Assembly: GCA_026417415.1 (NCBI GenBank)
Contig: JAOADG010000003.1
Coordinates: 1-17,705, forward strand
Length of the DNA stretch: 17,705 nucleotides
Direction of reading: 5' to 3'
DNA from: a bacterium
Lineage (GTDB): Bacteria > Electryoneota > JAOADG01
The notes beneath the pieces are model-generated. The model was not told where the DNA came from and made no database searches. It was given only the letters and a program-made list of their open reading frames with translations. Shown piece after piece: positions 8,081 to 14,898 of the stretch. The translations under genes were made by a program, and so were the position numbers. Position 1 is the stretch's first letter. Each line of letters starts with the position of its first letter.

Positions 8081-8854
8081 ATGAAACATTTGCTTACGCT
8101 GATTGCATTATTGTTCATACTGACTGCGTCCTATGCACAACCGCCAACTCCAATTCTTTTTACTACGGATACTGCTTGGACCTCGGCTTCTGGTGCGCCT
8201 TTGCCGTTTGGTTGTTGGATACAAATCATCTGTGCAGGTCCCGATACCACCATTCAACCACCCGATTTTGATTTAAATTTTAGCGCTCCTACAGGCGATG
8301 ATTTTATAGTGACTACCGATACCATCGGTGCGGGTTGCCCGCCTATTCCGCCATTTTATGGCATTTTCAACATTGGAAGCATGGTTTATGCCAACCCAAC
8401 GGGCAACCAATTAGGGATTGGTTACCGTGTGTATGCACGAGTATGGAATGCTGCTCATCCTGCCAACGCAACCTTCTACTACGATTCAAGATTGCATCAA
8501 ACCACAGGAGGTGGTGAAACTGCGAATCTGTTGCAGCGACATTCTTATACAGTTTCGGTAGAGGAAAGCGAAAGAAGCAACACAATTAAGACCTTTGAAA
8601 TGAAGCCGATGTTTCCCAATCCAACCAATTCTGCTACAACCATTCGCTATTCTTTGCCGACAGCAAGCACTGTAGAGCTGGTGGTGTATGATGTTCAAGG
8701 TAGATTGGTTCACTCTGTTTTTCTCGGAAAACAAAATGCAGAACAACACTTGTACCATTGGAATATGAGTCAACTCGCTTCAGGTACCTATTTCGTACGG
8801 CTTCGCGTAAACAACGTAGAAGCAGGAATGCAACGCATCACCTTAATCCGTTAG
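8081..8854 (+). CDS. Secreted protein with T9SS C-terminal sorting domain, paralogue of 4378-5103
   Basis: The gene encodes 257 residues with a signal peptide (MKHLLTLIALLFILTASYAQ). Residues about 45-145 are homologous to the unnamed domain of the protein at 4378-5103: GPDTTIQPPDF, PTGDDFI, PPIPPFYGIF, LGIGYRVYARVWN and NATFYYDS line up in the same order. Residues about 177-257 are a type A T9SS sorting domain (FPNPTNSATTIRYSLP, VVYDVQGRLV, LASGTYFVRL, ending in ITLIR). The protein should therefore cross the outer membrane by type IX secretion and have its tail removed or anchored. Its paralogue keeps the domain but carries FN3 instead of this tail. The gene is followed 10 bases later by the clostripain-like lipoprotein, so the two are probably co-expressed. 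Biochemical role unknown. Confidence 0.85.
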   Translation: MKHLLTLIALLFILTASYAQPPTPILFTTDTAWTSASGAPLPFGCWIQIICAGPDTTIQPPDFDLNFSAPTGDDFIVTTDTIGAGCPPIPPFYGIFNIGSMVYANPTGNQLGIGYRVYARVWNAAHPANATFYYDSRLHQTTGGGETANLLQRHSYTVSVEESERSNTIKTFEMKPMFPNPTNSATTIRYSLPTASTVELVVYDVQGRLVHSVFLGKQNAEQHLYHWNMSQLASGTYFVRLRVNNVEAGMQRITLIR

Positions 8855-8864
8855 AAAGGCAAAT

Positions 8865-10505
8865 ATGAACAAGAAATACTTTCTTTTCATTCTACTCCTA
8901 TTGTTATTGATGGGATGGACTTCTTGTACTTATGAACGCAATACTACGGTTTCCAATGTACAAGAAATATCTCAAGGAGCACAATGGACCTTGATGTACT
9001 ACGGTCCCGGGGATAATGAATTGGACACGTTTGGACCAGAACAATCTTATACCCAATTTAATGTAGCTCAATTGGAACAAGTATCCAGTACTGACTTGGT
9101 GAATGTGGTAGCACTTACAAAATCAAGGATAGATAATTCTCCCCATGCGAAATATCAACGCATTACCTTTCATCCGGGCAATGGCATTCAATCTGAGACA
9201 ACAGAATGGCAGAATACCAATTTATCTGATCCTGCCACCTTATTGAGATTTATCCAAGAAACAGCTCAAAGATATCCTGCACAATACTATGCAATGGTGG
9301 TAACGGGTGGCGGAAGCGGTTGGCGAGGAGTATGTGAAGAAGAAAATACTCAGATGTTTATCCGTCAATTTGGAAATGCATTTATCCAATCAGGCGTCCG
9401 CTTTGAAGTGGTGGCGTTACTGGTGCCAGAGACCGGGATGATAGAAGTAGGTTATGAATTGCACGAAGCGGTCAATTATTTAATCGTCCCCTCCTATAGA
9501 AGCAGTCCTGCACCTTATTTTAGCGGACGAAGATGGTTTCAAGATTTGGTAAGTCAACCTTATTCAAATGGTGAACGGATCGGAAAATTGATGGTGGATG
9601 CATTCCATCAAGCAGCGATGGAACGAAGAGACACCACTCTATTTGTGATGGTACAACTTTCTAATCTTTCTATGTTAGGCAATGAAATCAATCAGTTGGC
9701 AGAGCATTTGCAAGGGATTGTACCCACGAGTTCACAAGAACTGTTTGCCCTAAGAAGAGCATGTTGGCAACGTCAGTTTGACGATTCTTCCAATGTTGAT
9801 ATACTTAAGTTTATCAAGAATCTACTCCGCAACAACAATCTTCTTCAACAAGATTCTGAAATTGAGACACATTGCCGAAACATCGTCAATCTTTTGCTAC
9901 AAACCAATGTATATCAAAGGCCCAACAGTTTGGATCGGTTTGCCATTACCCCTTCTTATTACGATCCGGATCGTGGTGGTATTTCTGTCTATTTTCCTGC
10001 TATTGCAGGACCAGTGCTGGAACTACCGGTTTATACCACCACCCGCTTTGCATCCGAGCAAAACAACTGGCCCAATTTCGTCAACTATTTTAACACCTAT
10101 GAATTGATGAATGGGATTGTGGTGACAGGAACAGTAAAACTTATTCAACGTCCGTTAGGTGGAAATACTTTCCAACCGTTGTATCTTTTTATTGATACCA
10201 CCACCCAACAACGTCCGCAACCTTTCCATACCATCCGTTTACCGATTCAGGTATCGGACTTGCGGCAACTTGCAGATACCACCTATGCGGACTTCACTGC
10301 GCGGTTTACTTTGGATCCAAGTGTTACCAGTGTGCGAGCACGGTTGTTTGTGTTTCAGGATATGGATCGCAATGAACTCTTTAATGGTGGTGACCGCTAT
10401 GGTTTCCATTATAGCCAAAGCCGATTCCGTCCAGATACTTTGCGAATAGCGCCGGGTGACAGCATACGCAACACCCGATACGTGTTATCTTGGACCTATC
10501 AATAA
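8865..10505 (+). CDS. Clostripain-like (peptidase C11 fold) lipoprotein lacking catalytic His and Cys
   Basis: The gene encodes 546 residues. The N-terminus ends in TSC, with a likely lipid-carrying Cys20 (Trp at -3 is unusual). WTLMYYGPGDNELD (40-53) is the opening strand of peptidase C11/clostripain domains, and AMVVTGGGSGWRG (142-154) and TGMIEVGYEL (189-198) match the two catalytic loops. In active members these read roughly WNHGSGW and DACLMG.IEVAYEL. Here the His position is Gly148 and the Cys position is about Pro187, so both dyad residues are missing and the protein is presumably a non-hydrolytic relative. The reading frame is intact and the fold motifs are well kept, which argues against random decay. 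The last ~125 residues look like a beta-sandwich (FVFQDMDRNELFNGGDRYG). It lies 10 bases after the T9SS-tailed gene and ends at the shared terminator. Confidence 0.8.
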   Translation: MNKKYFLFILLLLLLMGWTSCTYERNTTVSNVQEISQGAQWTLMYYGPGDNELDTFGPEQSYTQFNVAQLEQVSSTDLVNVVALTKSRIDNSPHAKYQRITFHPGNGIQSETTEWQNTNLSDPATLLRFIQETAQRYPAQYYAMVVTGGGSGWRGVCEEENTQMFIRQFGNAFIQSGVRFEVVALLVPETGMIEVGYELHEAVNYLIVPSYRSSPAPYFSGRRWFQDLVSQPYSNGERIGKLMVDAFHQAAMERRDTTLFVMVQLSNLSMLGNEINQLAEHLQGIVPTSSQELFALRRACWQRQFDDSSNVDILKFIKNLLRNNNLLQQDSEIETHCRNIVNLLLQTNVYQRPNSLDRFAITPSYYDPDRGGISVYFPAIAGPVLELPVYTTTRFASEQNNWPNFVNYFNTYELMNGIVVTGTVKLIQRPLGGNTFQPLYLFIDTTTQQRPQPFHTIRLPIQVSDLRQLADTTYADFTARFTLDPSVTSVRARLFVFQDMDRNELFNGGDRYGFHYSQSRFRPDTLRIAPGDSIRNTRYVLSWTYQ

Positions 10506-10524
10506 CGTTGAAAAGAAGTAAACC

Positions 10525-10560
10525 AAAAAGTAGCATCCAAACGGGTGCTACTTTTTTTTT
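10525..10560. terminator. Bidirectional intrinsic terminator between convergent units
   Basis: Arms 10525-10538 and 10543-10556 form a 14-bp stem (one G-T wobble) with loop AAAC. A run of nine T follows on the plus strand (10552-10560), and AAAAA precedes it, giving a T-run on the minus strand. It sits 19 bases after the stop at 10505 and overlaps the sixA stop codon, so it can end both transcripts. Confidence 0.88.
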
Positions 10561-11071
10561 ACTTTTTACGGGATTGAGCAATTCGTTGAAATTGTTCTGC
10601 GGTGAGGGACCACAACAACCTAGCACAAACTCCAAAATGGAGTTCATCGGTGAATTCAAGTGCAAACATTCCACCTTTGCGATGGCTTAAGCGTTCTGAA
10701 GTGGTCCCAATAAGGATGGCAACGGTCTCAGCCATTAGGGGCGCATGTCCAACTAAAAGCAACTCATTTGCATCCAAATGCTTGTCAATGAGGTACTCAA
10801 TCAAGTGTTTCGGATTGCTGGAAGGGGATAAGGTTTTCGTAATCTTGGGTTTCAGTGTATAGGGGAGTTGCAATTCTTGAAAAGTTTCTTTTGCACGGAC
10901 AAGTGGGCTTGTTAAAACTCGATCAAATTGCAATTCCATTAAAGTACAAGCCACACCGATCTGTTTCGCAGTTTTACGACCTTTGCGGGTTAGCGGGCGT
11001 AGTTCATCTTGTACAATCCCATTGACTCCTAAAGGTTCTGCTTGAGTATGTCTTAGAAAATACATTCGCAT
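10559..11071 (-). CDS. sixA: SixA-type phosphohistidine phosphatase
   Basis: This 170-residue, single-domain member of the histidine phosphatase (phosphoglycerate mutase-like) superfamily has the short SixA layout. The N-terminus MRMYFLRHTQAEP carries the catalytic RH (His8; Thr replaces the more usual Gly). RPLTRKGRKTA and VLTSPLVRAKET carry the family arginines, and LLLVGHAPLMAE carries the second histidine. SixA removes phosphate from phosphohistidine, in E. coli on nitrogen-PTS proteins or hybrid kinases, and acts in the cytoplasm. ATG 11071 directly follows the CHAD stop codon (11074-11072), with GAGG about 9 bases upstream. It is the last gene of the five-gene operon and ends in the terminator. 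Pairing of SixA with CHAD and Ppx recurs in bacteria, but its target here is unknown. Confidence 0.88.
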   Translation of the reverse strand: MRMYFLRHTQAEPLGVNGIVQDELRPLTRKGRKTAKQIGVACTLMELQFDRVLTSPLVRAKETFQELQLPYTLKPKITKTLSPSSNPKHLIEYLIDKHLDANELLLVGHAPLMAETVAILIGTTSERLSHRKGGMFALEFTDELHFGVCARLLWSLTAEQFQRIAQSRKK

Positions 11072-11881
11072 TTATGAGACCTCACCTTGAATGATTTGCT
11101 TAGGGGACAACTGAAGCAACCCTTTTTTGATGGATGGCAACTGTTGCAAAAGCGGTAGTTGTTGCTGGCGATAATGTTGTATGGGACGTTGTAAGTGGCG
11201 CGATTGTTTTCCGTAACGTTTTTGACGCCAATTCAAAAGAAACTCAATCAATACATCCAAATCATGGATATCCCCTAACAGCGTTTGGTAATGATGTAAC
11301 AGATCAAACGAAGCATTTCGTGAGAGTTCCATTAAATCAAAATACGATTCCATTTGGTAGCGATATTTTTTCAAAGCGATACGCAATTGATGGATACTTT
11401 CGGGATCGTTGAGTTGAAGTTTTCGTACATATGTCTTTACTACCTGAAAAGACGATTGAACGCAACGATCAATGGATGCTGTTTCTAAAGCCAAATTTGG
11501 GTGTTGGGAAAGTTTTTCAAAAAGTGACCGATGTTTTTTTAAGATTTGGCGAAGTGAGTTTTTTTGAAAAAATTTGCGTAGTTTGGACTTTTGTCGTTGT
11601 ATCTTTTGTTCAAGATCGTGATGGACTTCACTTAAACTTCGGTAACTTTCAACATCATTGGAAATTCGCAACTCCATCACCTGTAAGTCACGTAAGTCAG
11701 AAAATTGTTTAAATACTTGTTTCAAAGGTGATGTCAACTTGCCTTCAAACCATTGAGGATAGGCCTGTTGTAGCAATTGCAAAGAAAACAACAATCGCCG
11801 AAGGGCAACACGAATATCATGAATGGCAGGTTCACTTAGTTTTTGAGTACAGCGTTTCCATTCTTTACGAACGGTTTTCAT
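11072..11881 (-). CDS. CHAD-domain protein (polyphosphate-associated helical domain)
   Basis: The protein has 269 residues from ATG 11881, all alpha-helical and very basic. It carries the two hallmark CHAD repeats: IHDIRVALRRL (about residues 21-31) and IHQLRIALKKYRYQME (about 164-179), each with the conserved His and Arg/Lys face. CHAD proteins bind inorganic polyphosphate and can localise to polyphosphate granules, which fits the Ppx/GppA gene in the same operon. No CYTH domain is fused to it. The true start is doubtful. The same frame is open back to the stop of the preceding gene (TAA 11953-11951), the extra residues look like a CHAD first helix, and a perfect AAGGAGG sits at 11952-11946. 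Yet no ATG, GTG or TTG lies in that interval in frame; ATC 11938 has ideal spacing. ATG 11881 has no usable ribosome site. Confidence 0.85.
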   Translation of the reverse strand: MKTVRKEWKRCTQKLSEPAIHDIRVALRRLLFSLQLLQQAYPQWFEGKLTSPLKQVFKQFSDLRDLQVMELRISNDVESYRSLSEVHHDLEQKIQRQKSKLRKFFQKNSLRQILKKHRSLFEKLSQHPNLALETASIDRCVQSSFQVVKTYVRKLQLNDPESIHQLRIALKKYRYQMESYFDLMELSRNASFDLLHHYQTLLGDIHDLDVLIEFLLNWRQKRYGKQSRHLQRPIQHYRQQQLPLLQQLPSIKKGLLQLSPKQIIQGEVS

Positions 11882-11945
11882 CCGCCGTTTTAAGGTAAGA
11901 ACATAGTTGGTAACCGATTGATGCGTGCTTGTTTGGATTACTTGA

Positions 11946-11952
11946 CCTCCTT
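11946..11952 (-). promoter_or_regulatory. Perfect Shine-Dalgarno without a standard start codon behind it
   Basis: AAGGAGG on the minus strand overlaps the stop of the gene at 11951-12658. In the CHAD frame the next codons are GGT, CAA, GTA, ATC, CAA. ATC at 11938-11936 has a 7-base spacing. The nearest in-frame ATG is 57 bases further on, at 11881. The only other ATG in reach is out of frame and meets a stop after three codons. Confidence 0.6.
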
Positions 11953-12658
11953 AGGAATCACTTAAAAAAGCATTCAATTTCCCTTTAATTTCTTGGTTGA
12001 TTTCCATAATAGAGCGGTTACCGTCAATGATAAAAAAGTTGTACCGTTGATGCAACTGTTGGAAGACACGAAGCAATTTTTTTTGATACCGTAAAAAGCA
12101 TTTGTACATACTATCCGGAAAGAACAGATCCATACCCGATTCCCAATAATCCAGCCGACCGTTTTTCTTAAAATTGCGGAGCGCTAAATTTTCAGGAGAA
12201 ACACGCAAGTAAAACACAGCATCCGGTACCAAAGCGAAGCCATACAAATCGGTCACCCACTCTTCAGGGACACCGCGTACGATGTCTCGTGCCATCAGCG
12301 TGTAGATGTAACGATCCGCCAAAACGATAAAGCCGGCACGTAATGCAGGGATGATTTTATGCTCCAATTGATCACAGAAATCTGTGGCATAAAACAAGCC
12401 CATAGTGATTGGTCCTAAGGTATTGCCGGACATTGCGGTCTCTAACTCTTGGCTGACCAAATCCGAACGTTTAAGACCCACCACCACTGTGGGCAAGCCG
12501 TTCTTTTCAAACCAATCGGCTAATAATGAAATTTGAGTGGAGCGTCCGGAACCGTCCGAACCTTCAATAACGATCAACTTTCCGTTTAGTTGATCGGATT
12601 GGACTTGAGGTAATCCTTTTCCAAAAAAACGCTTTCCACTTGTTTTCCTTTTACCCAT
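11951..12658 (-). CDS. Thymidylate-kinase-fold protein with Arg in the Walker A motif
   Basis: The protein has 235 residues with a basic 25-residue N-terminal extension before the first strand. The P-loop reads GSDGSGRST (33-41), so the Walker A lysine is Arg39. ADRYIYTLMARDIVRG (114-129) corresponds to the DR[YH]xxS segment of dTMP kinases, but the AYQ that helps bind thymidylate is missing. The lid region has YWESGMDL (171-178), shared in form with its neighbour. Over the central 68 residues it matches the product of 12586-13335 at about 37 positions (hand count). ATG 12658 has GAGG a few bases upstream and lies 73 bases inside the upstream gene; the only other in-frame start before the P-loop is a poor TTG. 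It may be a kinase acting on another phosphate acceptor, or a regulatory subunit of its paralogue. The housekeeping dTMP kinase role looks unlikely. Confidence 0.78.
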   Translation of the reverse strand: MGKRKTSGKRFFGKGLPQVQSDQLNGKLIVIEGSDGSGRSTQISLLADWFEKNGLPTVVVGLKRSDLVSQELETAMSGNTLGPITMGLFYATDFCDQLEHKIIPALRAGFIVLADRYIYTLMARDIVRGVPEEWVTDLYGFALVPDAVFYLRVSPENLALRNFKKNGRLDYWESGMDLFFPDSMYKCFLRYQKKLLRVFQQLHQRYNFFIIDGNRSIMEINQEIKGKLNAFLSDS

Positions 12659-13335
12659 TTATACCTCGATAAATCTACTTTTTCTTGAATAATTTTGCGA
12701 ATTTCGGTCTGTTGAACGATGGGCGAACGCGTCGCATCAATGCGAATGAAATGGTATTCTTTGGATAATAACGAATACTCTTTCTGAATTCTGGCTTGAA
12801 ACAAACGAAACGATTCATACGGGTCGGGCGATAACCCTAAATCCATACCGGCTTCATAAAATTTAAGTTGGGGGCGACCATCCAAAATACGGGACAGCGC
12901 CACTTCCAAAGGGACATCAAAATAAAAAGTCAAATCAGGCAATTTGGCAAATTTGTAAACCTTGCGGATCCATTCGCGATCAATCCCGCGTACCACATCT
13001 CGTGCAAATGCTGTAAAGATATAGCGATCCGCCAAAACGATGAAACCTGCTTGGAGCAAAGGAAGAATCTGATTCTCATAACGGTCAGCTAAATCCGTCG
13101 CATGGATTAATGCAAACGTACTCGGGGTAAGCAGTTGTTTTTTCTTTCCGCGTCTTGTTGCACTTTTCACCAAAGGGGACGAATTCCATTCCGTAAAAAA
13201 GACCCGATAACCATTTAACTCCAACCACCGTTTAACCAGATAAATTTGTGTGGATTTTCCTGAGCCATCTAACCCTTCTACCGCGATTAGAATTCCGCTT
13301 TGTTCTTCTTGTTCGGTTGCTGATGAAAAACTCAA
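12586..13335 (-). CDS. Divergent thymidylate-kinase-like P-loop kinase
   Basis: The protein has 249 residues. Walker A is intact: GLDGSGKST at 21-29. LADRYIFTAFARDVVRG (101-117) carries the DRY motif of the dTMP kinase family, but lacks the AYQ residues of true thymidylate kinases. The lid has FYEAGMDLG (159-167) in place of the usual DRIE-type segment. The fold belongs to the same P-loop group as the PPK2 polyphosphate kinases, but no PPK2 signature is present. It starts at TTG 13335, which overlaps the ppx stop (TTGA) and has GGAGG at 13344-13340; no other start lies ahead of the P-loop. The C-terminus has about 20 residues after the last conserved helix that overlap the next gene. The context suggests a role tied to polyphosphate or nucleotide-phosphate balance rather than routine dTTP synthesis. 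Confidence 0.8.
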   Translation of the reverse strand: MSFSSATEQEEQSGILIAVEGLDGSGKSTQIYLVKRWLELNGYRVFFTEWNSSPLVKSATRRGKKKQLLTPSTFALIHATDLADRYENQILPLLQAGFIVLADRYIFTAFARDVVRGIDREWIRKVYKFAKLPDLTFYFDVPLEVALSRILDGRPQLKFYEAGMDLGLSPDPYESFRLFQARIQKEYSLLSKEYHFIRIDATRSPIVQQTEIRKIIQEKVDLSRYKWVKGKQVESVFLEKDYLKSNPIN

Positions 13336-14849
13336 AAGACCTCCTTTTTCTGTACAATCACTGGAATAGAAAACACTTGTTCAAATAAGGTGGATTTTTT
13401 CTTGACCGCCCATTGTTCTAACAGCAAATCATCTTCACCTTCAATGGTTAAATAAAGCCCATTTTTTTTCAGTTCAACAGTCAAGTGATGGACTTTGGAT
13501 TCATGCTCACGGTCTAAGGCATCGGCTATTCGCAGCAAACTGCATAACTGAATGACTGCGTCTCTATCGTGAGCAAGCAGTTCCCGATAACTTTCATGGG
13601 AAAGTGAAGGGGATGATTTTCGGTGATAGCGTGCGATGTTCCCGATGATTTTACGTTCGTATTCCGATAAACTTACCATTGGAATGGCTTCAATGATGTA
13701 TTGGGAATGTTTATGATGGGAGCTGGAATGGATAAAATGGCCAATATCATGTAAAATGGAAGCCACTTCTAAATAGAGGCGATAAGGTTCACTAAGACGA
13801 TGGAGCGGAGCAGTATGATCAAATAATTGTTTAGCAAAGTGTGCCACTTGTTTGATATGCTTTTCGTCAGCGTTAAAGCGCTTCGCTATTTGAAGTGCTT
13901 GCCGACATACCAAATCGTGTTTATTTTCTACTAAAGCGGGAAAGTGATGGTGATTGAGTTCTAACAAAATGCCATCACGTAATCCTGTGCGGGGAATGAG
14001 GATCTCTTTTGCACGTGTCAATTCCAATAAAATTTGCATTACAATAGCCGCGGGGACAATCACGTCGGCACGATCTGGCCGAAGTTGAAAACGTGAGATC
14101 CGCTCGCTTGGGGTTGAGCGTTGCAATTGCTCCACCATTATCCCCAGTTCATCTTTGAGCAAACGGTCGGTAGAATTTTTTTTGAAAAGGACAGCACGTA
14201 AATCGGCAAGAGCTTCATTGCTACCCCCAGTGCCGATGAACAATTCTATTTTTTTATGCCCAATCTCTTTGCGAACCCATCGTCGGACTACCGTGGTATA
14301 TTCTTTGACCAATTGGTAAAAATTTGTCTCACCATACTTTGGCTCTTCTAAAACTTTAAGCAAACGTACTGCCCCTAAACGAAAACTGTCTGCTGCAACA
14401 ATTTTTCCTTTACTAGAAAGAATTACTTCTACACTACCCCCACCAATATCCACAATCATGGAGTTTAGTTTAGAAAGTGGTATCTTGTGAGATACTGCCA
14501 AATGAATTAGCCGTGCCTCTTCTAATTCGTCAATTCGTTCTAAGCGGATCCCTGTTTGTTTGAACAGGTTGTCGCAAATTTCCTCTCCGTTGTTGGATTC
14601 ACGAAGTGCAGAAGTGGCTACTGCACGATAAGGGGGGTGTTCATACTTTTCCAAAATAGTCCGAAACTGTTGGAAAACAGCAATCAATTGTTTTTCGGTC
14701 TCTGGTGTAATCAGACCATATTCAAAAGCATCAGATCCTAAACGCAAGGGGACTCTCAAGGTCTCCACGATTTGCAGACGACCACGTGCTTCCGCTTTTG
14801 CAACCGCAAGTCGGATAGCATTAGAACCGGTGTCAATCGCTGCAATCAT
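13332..14849 (-). CDS. ppx: Ppx/GppA family exopolyphosphatase / pppGpp phosphatase with HD domain
   Basis: The protein has 505 residues. The N-terminal actin-fold half has the phosphate-1 loop AAIDTGSNAIRL (3-14), the EEAR segment (110-113) with the conserved glutamate, the phosphate-2 loop IVDIGGGSVEV (132-142) and GTGGSNEAL (206-214). The C-terminal half is an HD-type helical domain: ILHDIGHF (365-372), histidines near 378-381, and LRIADALDREH (439-449). This two-part layout is the usual long Ppx/GppA form. These enzymes release phosphate from the ends of polyphosphate chains and/or convert pppGpp to ppGpp; the sequence alone does not decide which. It is first in the five-gene minus-strand operon and overlaps the next gene by 4 bases. 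No ribosome site precedes ATG 14849, and a promoter-like element ends only 3 bases before it. Confidence 0.9.
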   Translation of the reverse strand: MIAAIDTGSNAIRLAVAKAEARGRLQIVETLRVPLRLGSDAFEYGLITPETEKQLIAVFQQFRTILEKYEHPPYRAVATSALRESNNGEEICDNLFKQTGIRLERIDELEEARLIHLAVSHKIPLSKLNSMIVDIGGGSVEVILSSKGKIVAADSFRLGAVRLLKVLEEPKYGETNFYQLVKEYTTVVRRWVRKEIGHKKIELFIGTGGSNEALADLRAVLFKKNSTDRLLKDELGIMVEQLQRSTPSERISRFQLRPDRADVIVPAAIVMQILLELTRAKEILIPRTGLRDGILLELNHHHFPALVENKHDLVCRQALQIAKRFNADEKHIKQVAHFAKQLFDHTAPLHRLSEPYRLYLEVASILHDIGHFIHSSSHHKHSQYIIEAIPMVSLSEYERKIIGNIARYHRKSSPSLSHESYRELLAHDRDAVIQLCSLLRIADALDREHESKVHHLTVELKKNGLYLTIEGEDDLLLEQWAVKKKSTLFEQVFSIPVIVQKKEVF

Positions 14850-14852
14850 ATA

Positions 14853-14880
14853 AGTATAAAATTTACAAATAATTTGTTAA
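14853..14880 (-). promoter_or_regulatory. Putative promoter of the ppx operon, possibly giving a near-leaderless mRNA
   Basis: On the minus strand, TTAACA (14880-14875) is 16 bases from TATACT (14858-14853). Only 3 bases separate this -10 from ATG 14849, and there is no Shine-Dalgarno, so a transcript would start at or just inside the start codon. AT-richness makes chance matches possible. Confidence 0.35.
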
Positions 14881-14898
14881 GAATTTATGATGATCCAG

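Noticed and set aside
8865-10505. Active clostripain protease
   Set aside because: The catalytic His and Cys positions are Gly and Pro in an otherwise well-aligned context.
11431-11712. A 93-codon plus-strand open frame opposite the CHAD gene
   Set aside because: It is antisense to clearly conserved CHAD repeats, with no start context or recognisable domain.
11951-13335. The two kinase genes as one gene broken by a frameshift
   Set aside because: Each copy has its own complete P-loop, DRY motif and lid, so they are tandem paralogues, not two halves of one protein.
12586-13335. Annotation as housekeeping thymidylate kinase (tmk) or as PPK2
   Set aside because: The thymidylate-binding AYQ residues after DRY are missing, and no PPK2 signature is visible, so a specific symbol is not justified.
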